From a virus, in IMG/VR virus record IMGVR_UViG_3300025131_006896, positions 1 through 21,133 of that record: a stretch of DNA of 21,133 bases. One strand, given 5' to 3'. Below are positions 1 through 7,916 of the stretch, piece by piece; the first letter of the stretch is position 1; every line of letters starts with the position of its first letter. The notes beneath the pieces are model-generated. The model had not been told where the DNA came from. It did not search any database and was given only the letters and a program-made list of their open reading frames with translations. The position numbers and the translations under genes were made by a program.

Positions 1-3000
1 GTGTAGGTTGAGGCGGACCTTGTCGTAGTTGTAACCAATCGGCATGTCCCGTTTGAGGTTCCACGTCAGGACTCGCTCTTGGTAGTCCTCGCCGCCGGGC
101 AGGGTGTACTCCTCATATTGGGTGTCGCTGCCCCAATCCGAATGTGAGCCGTAGGTGAAGTCGACCACCTCGACCTGATGAGACTCAACCCAGCCCAGCA
201 GCTCTTCCTTGGTGATAGTCTTCTTGCCCTCGAGGAAGGTCTCGATCTCGAGGTACTGGAACTCCTCCGCCTTGATGCCTGGCTGGTAGTCCCACTTCGA
301 TGGGTCTTTCTTGTTCTTCTTGCGGAACAGACCCATGGCCTGCTGGGCGCTGGCCTTGGACGGCATCTTGGTCTGGACAGTCGAGATGATCTGTGAGAAG
401 AAGGGCGAGCCGTCCTTCTGGTGCAGCACGGTGGGGGTCTGCTCGCGCTGCAGGGCCTCGAGCCTGCGGAGCTCCTCGATCTGGGGCTGCGCCAGGCGAG
501 GCCTGTTACGGAGTTTGTCGATCCTCTGGGTCAGCGCCCGCTGGCCAGGGTTGGGCTGGTAGCCAGGCTCACGGCGCTGGTAGAGGGTGTCGCCCTGCTG
601 ATCGAAGAAGCGTTGCATCTCGCCGATGGTGCGGAAAGACTTGCTCCCACCTGGGACATACACGCCTTGTGGACCCACTTCTTCAACGATTATGCGCCCC
701 ATGCCCTTCGCCAGTTCCGCCATACGGCGCATCTGAATCGGAGACGGCGTGCCATCAACGCTGAAGCCAACCTCATTGGGAGAAAACGTAGTTCTTACTG
801 CCCCGGTTTCTATTAGGAACTGCGGCAAAGCGTCGAGGTCGTTATCTGCATCTACTACAAGCTGGGCAAGGACAGCGTGATCTCTTGTGCGTGGCACGGT
901 TCTGCCATCAGACAAAATGAAGGCAGGCGAGATTCCCTCTTCTTCGACTCCCTCAAACATATCGAGCATCTTCTGCTCGAGCGGGTGCAGCCCCCCCCTT
1001 GTCTGGTAGAGGGTTTCCCCTACGTCAGCCCCGCCGGCACGTCCTGCAGCTGCTCCGCCGTCAGATCCTCCAGCTCGACCTCGTCCCACGCGTACGCCAG
1101 TGCCACGAAGGTGTCCTTCGTAAGGGGAAGCCCCCTCGCTATCATGTACTGCAGCGTTGGAGACCCCTTCGCCTGGGCCAAAAGTTCGGAGGAAGGTTTC
1201 GGCTTGGTTTCTTGCGTTGTCGGCAAGTTTCCCTCCCTTGGCAATGCCTTGGTTGTACAGTCGTTCTTGGTCTGCTGCAGCGATGAGGAACACTTCGTCC
1301 CTCGCCTGGTCGATCGTGAGCTCGCCTGCGTCGTGCCTCGCCCACACCGCTGCGATCGTAGCAGCCAGCTTCTTGTCGCCCTTCTGGGTGGGCGTGAACA
1401 GGGCCCGCCCTGCCTCCCAGGTGATGGACTGGAGAGCATTCTCTCGAGTAATCCCCAGCCGCTCTGCTGCCCTGAGATAACCCTCTAAATATAACACATA
1501 TGTTCCACCTATTCCAGTGAACATGGAGGTGGATTTCGACCCGGTGCCACCGAAGTTCTGATCGACCTCTATCGCCTTCGTCCCCAGCGCCTTGAGCAGC
1601 GCAGCGGCGACGGCGTGGGTGTCGATGGTGATGTGCTTTCTGCTGTTCGGAGACAGGAGATTGTTGTAGAAGTTCCGCACCTTGTGCTGCAGGCCCAGCT
1701 GGATGGTGATGTTCTCCAGGCTCCCGTCCTCGTAGATCGAGATGGCCTTGGCGATGGTCTCGTTGGGCGCCCACCTTGTGGGCTCGCCACCGGGCTCATC
1801 CTCGATAAGCTGGCCGTCCGGGGTGATGAGCGTCTTGACCTTGTTCCGGTGCGCCTCGTCGTGGATGCGAAGCCAGAAGGCTTTATGTAGCTGTGTCTTC
1901 TGCTGGGCGAAGGTCTTGCCCGCGAGCTGGCTGGCCAACTGCACCTTGCCTGCGAGGTTGCTGATCGCTCTCAGGCTTACAAGGTTATTCTCGAGGAGCT
2001 CCGCTTTCGACATATTGAGGAACACTTGCTTCTGTGCTGCCTTGAGCGCCTTGCCCTTGAGACCTCTTTTGACCAGCAGCTTGCCGTCCGCGTCCCTCTT
2101 GTTCGCCGCGAGGTAGGCAGTCCTTTTTGCCGGGCTTGGATACCAGACAGTCGCCTCGACTTTAGCCAGGTAGCCCTTGATCCATGCGGCCATCTCTGGG
2201 GAATACGCTGTGTCCTGCTCCTGTGTCACCGTGTCGAGCACACGCCTCAACATCGAGGTGTTGTTGCCCCACTCCTGCTGGGCAGACAGCACCGCGGTCA
2301 TGCCTGCCGCTTGGTGTTCCTCGATGCTATACCTGGGAGCGACCACAGTGAACAGGGCCTTGTTGGCTCCGGGGTACCACTTGCCGTAGAGCCGGCGAGC
2401 AGCCGGGATCACCTTCTCATGCAGCCACATGAGGTTGTCAGCTACGTGCTCGATGAACGACTCGACGCGATCCAGCGGCGTGGCCGATTCGTCCATGGGC
2501 GCTATGCCCGTGTAGCTCTCCACCAGCTTGGCGTTGTGTGCGATCCACACCTCGTCGTCCTTGATCGTGTCGTAGTTCGACATGAGCAGCTCTTCGACGG
2601 GATCTTCTGTCCGGTCCTCAGACATGGGCAGGCGGGTCGACGCCTCCATGGGGTGCTTGCGCTTCTGGAACAGGGTGCCCTGCACGTCCTCGCCGGCAGG
2701 GGGAGTCTCCTCGTCAGCCGCGAACAGATCGCCCTGCGCCTCGGCGCGAGCGGCGTCCCCTGCTGCTTGATCGAGCGGCGTCCCCTCGAGCCCCTTGCCC
2801 TCAGAGCTGATGCCCCCGCTGGGCAGCTCGCGCTGGTCGCCGAAGGTCATGCCCGTCTGGTCTGGGTCTGTCTTGAAGCTCTTCCGGCGGGTCTGGTGCA
2901 GCGTGTCCTTGTCCCGGTAGTGCCGCTGCAGGGCGCCGATGGTATCGAACCAGACGTCGTCCTCTGGGGTGGAGATGTAGATCCCGCGACCCTGCGCTGC

Positions 3001-6000
3001 CTGGGCGATCCTCCGCATCTGGATCGCTGTGGGAGTGCCACTCCCGATACTGAGCCCTATCTCCTGCTGCGACGGGGATATGCGGATGGCGCCGGCATTC
3101 AGCAGGACGTCGACGGGATCGACTTCTCCACCGAGGAGATTGTCGCCAACCATGGCCTCGCCCTTGAGGGCTGCTTTGGTGTCCTCGTAGTGGCTGTCCA
3201 GGCGGCGGGTGACCGTCCCGTCCTTCAGGATGAAGCCCATATGCTCGTCGGCGGAGGTGATGGGGACGGCCCCGGCCATGTCCAGCAGCTTCTGCTCGAC
3301 CGGGTCGAGGCTGGGCGCGGTCTGGAAGAGGTCGTCACCCAGCTCATCGATGAACTCAGACGTGTCCTGCTGGAGGTTGTTCTCTGAGCGCAGGCGGTAG
3401 GACTCTGCTCTGGTGTTGCCGGCGGTGGCGCCGTAGACCAGCTTCGCTGTCTCCTCGCGGTCGAGGTAGTCGCCGTTGCGGTCAGTGAAGCCGAACCGGC
3501 CATCTTCCTCGCCGGTGTCGAAGAAGGCTTGCTCCTCCTCCTCGGTGATCTTCTTCTGGTCTATCAGGTCGATGAGCACCTCGGCGTGGATCTGCCCAGG
3601 CTTGCCCTCATGGACCGTGCCGTCCCTGAGTTTCAGGGCCACAGCTCGGAGCGGGGAGCCGTCGTCCTCCATCATCTGGAAGAGGGTGAAGTCGTCCTCG
3701 TCCATCTCGTCCATGTTGCGCTCGACCAGAGCCTCGAGCTCTTCGTCGGTCAGCTCTCCCATCTCCTCTGCGGGGACAAAGCCGCGGACGCGGGCCTCTT
3801 CCTCTGTCTCGCCCTCCTCCTCGAAGGAGTGCTTCTCGAGGAACGCACCGGTGCGTACCGCCTCGGCCAAGCTGTCGAAGTCTGTGACCTTTGCCTTTCT
3901 CAGGACGATCGAAGACTGCTCGTCCTTCATGGCCTCCTCGAAGAAGTCCTCGATGGTGCCACTGGTGGTCTTGCCACCGCGCCAGCGGGAGAGCGCCTGC
4001 CTGGTGCGCTTGTCGTCCAGCTTGCCCGTGGCGTTGGTGATCCGCTCGACCTCCTCGCGGGAGATCCCGCCGGCCCACTGGACCACGTTGTTGACCGTGG
4101 CGCCGGTGCGCTTGGGCGGCTTGCGCTTGGGCTTGGCTTTGGGCTCCTCTGCTTGGGGCTCTGGGAGTCCCTTGGCCTTCCTGTAGCCGTCGCGCTCCTC
4201 TGGGTCAGCCAGACGTGCCAGGCCGAAGGTGCGATCCTCGTCGGACACACCACCGGATTCCCCGATGGCGATCTCGTAGTCCGCCATCCACTCGTCTGGG
4301 TTGAAACCCTGAGCGGTGGCGGCCTCGCGCAGGCGCTGCTCGTTCTTGGCGAGGGCGGGATCCGCGGGCTCAGGCTTTGGCGTTGCGGTCTCCTCTTTGT
4401 CCAGTCGGTCCTTCGCGTAGACGTAGTCCTTCTCTCGGAGGCCACCCCTTTCCGCTACGACCAGATTCTCTTCCATCCACTTGTCTGGATCTTGGCCGGT
4501 GGCGGCGACCTCCTCCCGCAAACGGGCCAAGTTCTCGCGGTGTCCCTCCTCCGCAATCTGCTTCTCCAGTAGCTGCTCCCTCGCCTCCGCTGTCTCCTCC
4601 TCACTCCAGCCCTTGGCGATCAACAGTGCTTCAGTTTCGGGCTCGAGAGTTGTGGTAGATTCCTTCCGGGATATTTCCCGCTCGGGGGTCTTTTTGGGCT
4701 CCGGCTCTGTGGTAGGCGCGGCTGGGGGCTCCGGGGATATGTCGCTGGGGGGAGAAATGTCGCTGGCGACAGGCGGTGCCTCTGGGGGTGCCTCCGCTTC
4801 CCTCGACACTGTCGGGACACGTACGCCGATCCCCCGCTCCCGGCGGGTCTCCACCGCCCGGCGCAGCATCTCCGTTGCCGGGTCAACCGTGCCCTCTGCC
4901 TCGGTGCCTGCAGCTGCGGCGGTTGCCTGCTTGCGGAAGGTCTCTGTCTCCTCCTCGATAGACTTCTTGGTCCCCTCGAGCCTCTCGATCAGCTGCTTGC
5001 GCTGATCGCCAACAACAGGGTCAAGATTCTCCGCCTCGAGGGCCGCTGTATACGCGCCGTCGCGGAACCGGAACTTGAGATCCTTGAGCTCTTTGCGCTG
5101 GGCCTTGGGTGCCTTCTCCCCGTCTGGGAAGGCGATCTCCACTCGCGACCCGTGGCGGTCGCTCTTGCGAGTTACTGTCGGGGCGGGTTCCTGCTCTCTC
5201 CCCGTGGACTCCGGGCTCTCCGCAGTCCTACTGTCGCGGCCAGGTTCCCGCCCCGATCTATCTGCTGCCCCGGCACCGCCGGCCATACCCAAAAGCATGG
5301 CGGGGCCCAGGACGTTGACGCCCTGACGCAGCTGCTCTGCCGCTTCCTCTGTGGTGACATGCCCACCGGCGAGCTTGATCCCCGCCTCGAGGGGCTCCTC
5401 GGCGTACTCCGTCACGCCTTCCCAGACGCCGGATGAGAGGTAGCGCACAATGGCGTTACGCGCCCCCGGACCCAGCTTTCTGGTGAGCCTATCTATGCTC
5501 AGAGCGTTGAGGACTCCGGCCCCCAGGGCCATGAGCTCGCCAGCAGTCTCGGCTTCGTCCCTGGTGCCGCCCTTCGCGACGATCTCGCGATAGGTGGAGG
5601 TGCCTTCCATGATGCCGCCAGCCGCACCGCCGGCTATGTTCCTGGCAGCCCGGGCGGGAGTCATGGTCTTGAGCAGGGGGGCCTTCTGAATGCCCGCCCC
5701 GATCCGCGCCAATCGTGCTACCGTTGCCGGGCTCCACTTCACCGCGGTGCCCAGAACCTGGACGGCCCTGCCGGCCCCCATACCGGGCACCATGGCCGCG
5801 GCGAAGGACGGCACCATATCCGCCACGCCGTAGGCCCAATAGGCACTGTTCGACAGCAGGTCCCAGTTGATGGACCCGTCCTCCTGCAGGACGTCGCCCT
5901 GTGCTTCTGTGGGTGGCCTGTAGTCCTCCTGGAAGGCCTCAATCAGATCGGCCTCTTCTCGACCGGCCTGCTCCATGGCCTCGAGGCCCAGCTTGCCGCC

Positions 6001-6375
6001 TATGTATTGGACAAACGAGGCCGCGGACCCGGCCACCGTCAGCGCACCGTGCGTCAGTCCAGTCTCAAAGGCTCCGGGAGTGGTCTCAGGATCGAAGAGG
6101 CGGCTCTCGAGAAACTTCGACGGTGGCGGTGCCAGCTCGGCTTCCTCGTACCACAGCTCCTCGACTGGAGGCTCGGGAAGTAGCGCAGCTTCCGGTGGCG
6201 GTGCCAGCTCGGCTTCCTCGTACCACAGCTCCTCGACTGGAGGCTCGGGAAGTAGCGCAGCTTCCGGTGGCGGAGCGAGCTCCGGTAGATCAGGCGGAGG
6301 TGCCAGTGTGGCGGTGATATACCACGGCTGTTCCTCTTCCTCTTCCTGGAAGAGGCTGCCCAATGCTTGGCTCAT
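1..6375 (-). CDS. Giant phage polyvalent protein, partial (at least 2125 aa)
   Basis: One frame stays open from the ATG at 6375 (ATGA overlap with the previous stop) to the window edge. In order: a Pro/Glu-rich N terminus with a perfect 24-residue tandem repeat (38-85); a Gly/Ala-rich hydrophobic region (110-365); a charged helical region (410-495); two related PD-W-M units (616-730); a small GFTDRNGDYLDREE domain (910-990); a ~145 aa cassette (1015-1161); a ~450 aa domain (about 1255-1705) with TIDTHAVAAAL around D1585; a second copy of the cassette (1788-1933); and a C-terminal region with KAEEFQYLEIETFL and TKEELLGWVESHQVEVVDF (about 2018-2055). The cassette and C-terminal motifs are typical of polyvalent proteins delivered with phage DNA. 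Seven [TDV]L[FYH]Q motifs mark linkers. The frame looks disturbed near 1020-1260. Enzymatic domains may lie beyond the window. Confidence 0.85.
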   Translation of the reverse strand, partial: MSQALGSLFQEEEEEQPWYITATLAPPPDLPELAPPPEAALLPEPPVEELWYEEAELAPPPEAALLPEPPVEELWYEEAELAPPPSKFLESRLFDPETTPGAFETGLTHGALTVAGSAASFVQYIGGKLGLEAMEQAGREEADLIEAFQEDYRPPTEAQGDVLQEDGSINWDLLSNSAYWAYGVADMVPSFAAAMVPGMGAGRAVQVLGTAVKWSPATVARLARIGAGIQKAPLLKTMTPARAARNIAGGAAGGIMEGTSTYREIVAKGGTRDEAETAGELMALGAGVLNALSIDRLTRKLGPGARNAIVRYLSSGVWEGVTEYAEEPLEAGIKLAGGHVTTEEAAEQLRQGVNVLGPAMLLGMAGGAGAADRSGREPGRDSRTAESPESTGREQEPAPTVTRKSDRHGSRVEIAFPDGEKAPKAQRKELKDLKFRFRDGAYTAALEAENLDPVVGDQRKQLIERLEGTKKSIEEETETFRKQATAAAAGTEAEGTVDPATEMLRRAVETRRERGIGVRVPTVSREAEAPPEAPPVASDISPPSDISPEPPAAPTTEPEPKKTPEREISRKESTTTLEPETEALLIAKGWSEEETAEAREQLLEKQIAEEGHRENLARLREEVAATGQDPDKWMEENLVVAERGGLREKDYVYAKDRLDKEETATPKPEPADPALAKNEQRLREAATAQGFNPDEWMADYEIAIGESGGVSDEDRTFGLARLADPEERDGYRKAKGLPEPQAEEPKAKPKRKPPKRTGATVNNVVQWAGGISREEVERITNATGKLDDKRTRQALSRWRGGKTTSGTIEDFFEEAMKDEQSSIVLRKAKVTDFDSLAEAVRTGAFLEKHSFEEEGETEEEARVRGFVPAEEMGELTDEELEALVERNMDEMDEDDFTLFQMMEDDGSPLRAVALKLRDGTVHEGKPGQIHAEVLIDLIDQKKITEEEEQAFFDTGEEDGRFGFTDRNGDYLDREETAKLVYGATAGNTRAESYRLRSENNLQQDTSEFIDELGDDLFQTAPSLDPVEQKLLDMAGAVPITSADEHMGFILKDGTVTRRLDSHYEDTKAALKGEAMVGDNLLGGEVDPVDVLLNAGAIRISPSQQEIGLSIGSGTPTAIQMRRIAQAAQGRGIYISTPEDDVWFDTIGALQRHYRDKDTLHQTRRKSFKTDPDQTGMTFGDQRELPSGGISSEGKGLEGTPLDQAAGDAARAEAQGDLFAADEETPPAGEDVQGTLFQKRKHPMEASTRLPMSEDRTEDPVEELLMSNYDTIKDDEVWIAHNAKLVESYTGIAPMDESATPLDRVESFIEHVADNLMWLHEKVIPAARRLYGKWYPGANKALFTVVAPRYSIEEHQAAGMTAVLSAQQEWGNNTSMLRRVLDTVTQEQDTAYSPEMAAWIKGYLAKVEATVWYPSPAKRTAYLAANKRDADGKLLVKRGLKGKALKAAQKQVFLNMSKAELLENNLVSLRAISNLAGKVQLASQLAGKTFAQQKTQLHKAFWLRIHDEAHRNKVKTLITPDGQLIEDEPGGEPTRWAPNETIAKAISIYEDGSLENITIQLGLQHKVRNFYNNLLSPNSRKHITIDTHAVAAALLKALGTKAIEVDQNFGGTGSKSTSMFTGIGGTYVLYLEGYLRAAERLGITRENALQSITWEAGRALFTPTQKGDKKLAATIAAVWARHDAGELTIDQARDEVFLIAAADQERLYNQGIAKGGKLADNARNQAETFLRTFGPGEGVSNAAVHDSEGASPYEGHLRGTGVRVGRGRAGGSDGGAAAGRAGGADVGETLYQTRGGLHPLEQKMLDMFEGVEEEGISPAFILSDGRTVPRTRDHAVLAQLVVDADNDLDALPQFLIETGAVRTTFSPNEVGFSVDGTPSPIQMRRMAELAKGMGRIIVEEVGPQGVYVPGGSKSFRTIGEMQRFFDQQGDTLYQRREPGYQPNPGQRALTQRIDKLRNRPRLAQPQIEELRRLEALQREQTPTVLHQKDGSPFFSQIISTVQTKMPSKASAQQAMGLFRKKNKKDPSKWDYQPGIKAEEFQYLEIETFLEGKKTITKEELLGWVESHQVEVVDFTYGSHSDWGSDTQYEEYTLPGGEDYQERVLTWNLKRDMPIGYNYDKVRLNLH
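1020..1260 (-). other. Protein-like segment in a second frame inside the giant gene
   Basis: In the minus frame one base off the giant frame, the sequence reads SSELLAQAKGSPTLQYMIA followed by RGLPLTKDTFVALAYAWDEV and ELEDLTAEQLQDVPAGLT, then TAG at 1022-1020. This resembles a short motif (G-PLT-x-x-x-F/Y-L-LAY...LTAEq...P) that I recall from many small phage proteins. In this frame 40 of 47 codons end in G or C, while only 20 of 50 do in the giant frame, whose peptide here is Gly/Arg/Ala-rich and unlike a protein. The true coding frame therefore seems to shift by one base somewhere in about 1180-1260 and shift back near 1015-1025. Confidence 0.6.
6121..6264 (-). repeat. Perfect 72-bp tandem repeat, two copies
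   Basis: Bases 6121-6192 and 6193-6264 are identical, followed by 9 bases of a third copy. The unit is 24 codons, so the frame is kept. It encodes a Pro/Glu/Leu unit ending in ELWYEEAELAPPP. A perfect pair points to a recent duplication and to easy change in copy number. Confidence 0.95.
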
Positions 6376-7916
6376 CTGATATGGCCCTGTCGCGGCCTCT
6401 GGTATTGGGATCGCCTGGCATCTGACTCAGCCTGGATTCGCGCCTGCCTGGGAGCGAAGACCCTGTCGATGATCTCGTTGGCCAGACGGTTGGCCTCCCT
6501 GTGGCCTACCCCAGCTTCGCGGAGCATCCGCAGCACCTGGTTTTTGTTGATCTCACCACTTTCCAACTGGGCCTCGATCTGCTCCACGACGGACGCCACC
6601 TTCTCCTCGCCAACTGGGACAGATTCCCCCTGGCCTGCCCCAAGCATGGGGCCCTGAGATGGAGGTGAAACTGGCGCACCCAACTGTTCCACAGGAGTAG
6701 ACTCCCCTGGCTCTGCTCCCAACATGGGGCCAGAGGTTGGTTCCGGCATCGGTGCTTGAGTATCGGCGCCTTCGAGGATCCCCTGGGCAGCAGCTGGATC
6801 ACCCACGGCATTCTGCGAACCCCCTGCCCCCATCTCGTTCCAGGCTTCCTGGAAGGTCTTGTCCTTCTTGCCGCCGGCAGCCACACCGTACGTCTTGTTC
6901 CATTCGGCCAGCTTCGCAGCCACAGCTTTAACAGCAGCGGGCTCAAGTCGATTCGCGTTGATGAAGGAGCGATCGACAGCAGTCAGGTTCGCGGTGGCGT
7001 CCTGCGCGGCAGCTGCCGTTTCCATACCCAGCGGTGCCCGCTCCTCAACTTCTGTGAAGGCTTCAATGCCCAGGGGCTTTTCATACGAGGCGAGCTGGGG
7101 TTTACCGAGCTTGGGGTCCTCCTCTCCCGGCGGCGACGTCAACTGCGGCAACATCGCCTCAATGGCTTCGAGGCGCTTGGTGTCACGGGCCCTGTTGTCT
7201 TGGTTGTACGCGGTGGGGTGGGCCATGGTGGCGCGGAGATTCTTGGCTTCATCCTGAAGGCGGCGGATGACCGCTGCCTCGGCCCTCTTGAGATCCCCCA
7301 CTGCTTCCTTGTAGGTGGGCGAGTGCTCCACCCGAAGACCTGCCGCGAAGCCCTGTTTCACCCACGCTCGCATCTGGTCGATGTTGTTGCTGTCAGGCTT
7401 GGTGGGCATCCACGCCTTGAGCCGATCCTCGACGTCTTCTGGGACACCTCGGACAGTGCGCTGGTAAGCGGCCTCGTCCTCTTTCAGCTTCAGCTCGCGC
7501 TTGCCGCGGTCGTCGGCTGCGACCCCGCGAAGGTGCTGTGCGTCCCTGGTAGCCTTGCGCTGATTGCGCTCCTGCTGTGCCTTCCATTCCTCGTCGGTTA
7601 CGCGCCCGCGGCCCTGCTGCTCGTTGAAATCGCGCTGCTTCTCTTTTTCCTCCCAGGTCAGCTGCTCGTGCTCGCCACGCTGTTTCGCCAGGGAGGTGGT
7701 TGCCAGGGACGCCTCGGTGGCTGCAGCATCGCGCTCGAGGCCGGCCTTGTAGTCCTTAGAGTTGACGCGCAAGCTCTCCGCGAACGACAGGGCACCCATG
7801 CGCTCGTTGAGCCGGTTGCGGGACGATTGGTTCTCGGCTCGTATCGACCGGCGTTCATCGGCGTGTTTGCCAGCGGCGATGCCGGCGCCATACATCATGT
7901 TCTGGAAAACGCCCAT
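6372..7916 (-). CDS. Helical internal virion-type protein (514 aa)
   Basis: The 514-residue protein starts MGVFQNMMYGAGIAAGKHADERR after a strong AAAGGAGGG site. Residues 1-25 form a short Gly/Ala/Met-rich hydrophobic stretch, the kind seen at the N terminus of small ejection proteins. Residues about 25-170 are Arg/Glu/Gln-rich, probably long helices. Around 390-440 are two degenerate copies of a GPMLGA-GES-PV motif in a Pro/Gly/Glu linker. The C-terminal ~80 residues contain an EKVASVVEQIEAQLESGE helix and NQVLRMLREAGVGHREANRLANEI. No family is recognised. It is coupled on both sides: TGATG with the 1448 aa gene and ATGA with the giant gene, so it is probably delivered or assembled with them. 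T7 gp14-like function is a guess from position and size. Confidence 0.75.
   Translation of the reverse strand: MGVFQNMMYGAGIAAGKHADERRSIRAENQSSRNRLNERMGALSFAESLRVNSKDYKAGLERDAAATEASLATTSLAKQRGEHEQLTWEEKEKQRDFNEQQGRGRVTDEEWKAQQERNQRKATRDAQHLRGVAADDRGKRELKLKEDEAAYQRTVRGVPEDVEDRLKAWMPTKPDSNNIDQMRAWVKQGFAAGLRVEHSPTYKEAVGDLKRAEAAVIRRLQDEAKNLRATMAHPTAYNQDNRARDTKRLEAIEAMLPQLTSPPGEEDPKLGKPQLASYEKPLGIEAFTEVEERAPLGMETAAAAQDATANLTAVDRSFINANRLEPAAVKAVAAKLAEWNKTYGVAAGGKKDKTFQEAWNEMGAGGSQNAVGDPAAAQGILEGADTQAPMPEPTSGPMLGAEPGESTPVEQLGAPVSPPSQGPMLGAGQGESVPVGEEKVASVVEQIEAQLESGEINKNQVLRMLREAGVGHREANRLANEIIDRVFAPRQARIQAESDARRSQYQRPRQGHIR

Noticed and set aside
1569-1799. Minus-strand short frames inside the giant gene at 1142-1774, 1569-1799, 3225-3503, 3608-4078, 3927-4445
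   Set aside because: Out-of-frame shadows of the giant gene with Arg/Ser/Pro-rich peptides; only the 1020-1260 part of a second frame looks like protein.
2026-3387. Long plus-strand open frame of 453 codons (and others at 3529-4572, 6756-8018, 11693-12442)
   Set aside because: They lie antisense to strongly supported minus-strand genes, show Leu/Val/Arg-rich antisense composition, lack good ribosome sites and family motifs, and are expected in GC-rich DNA.
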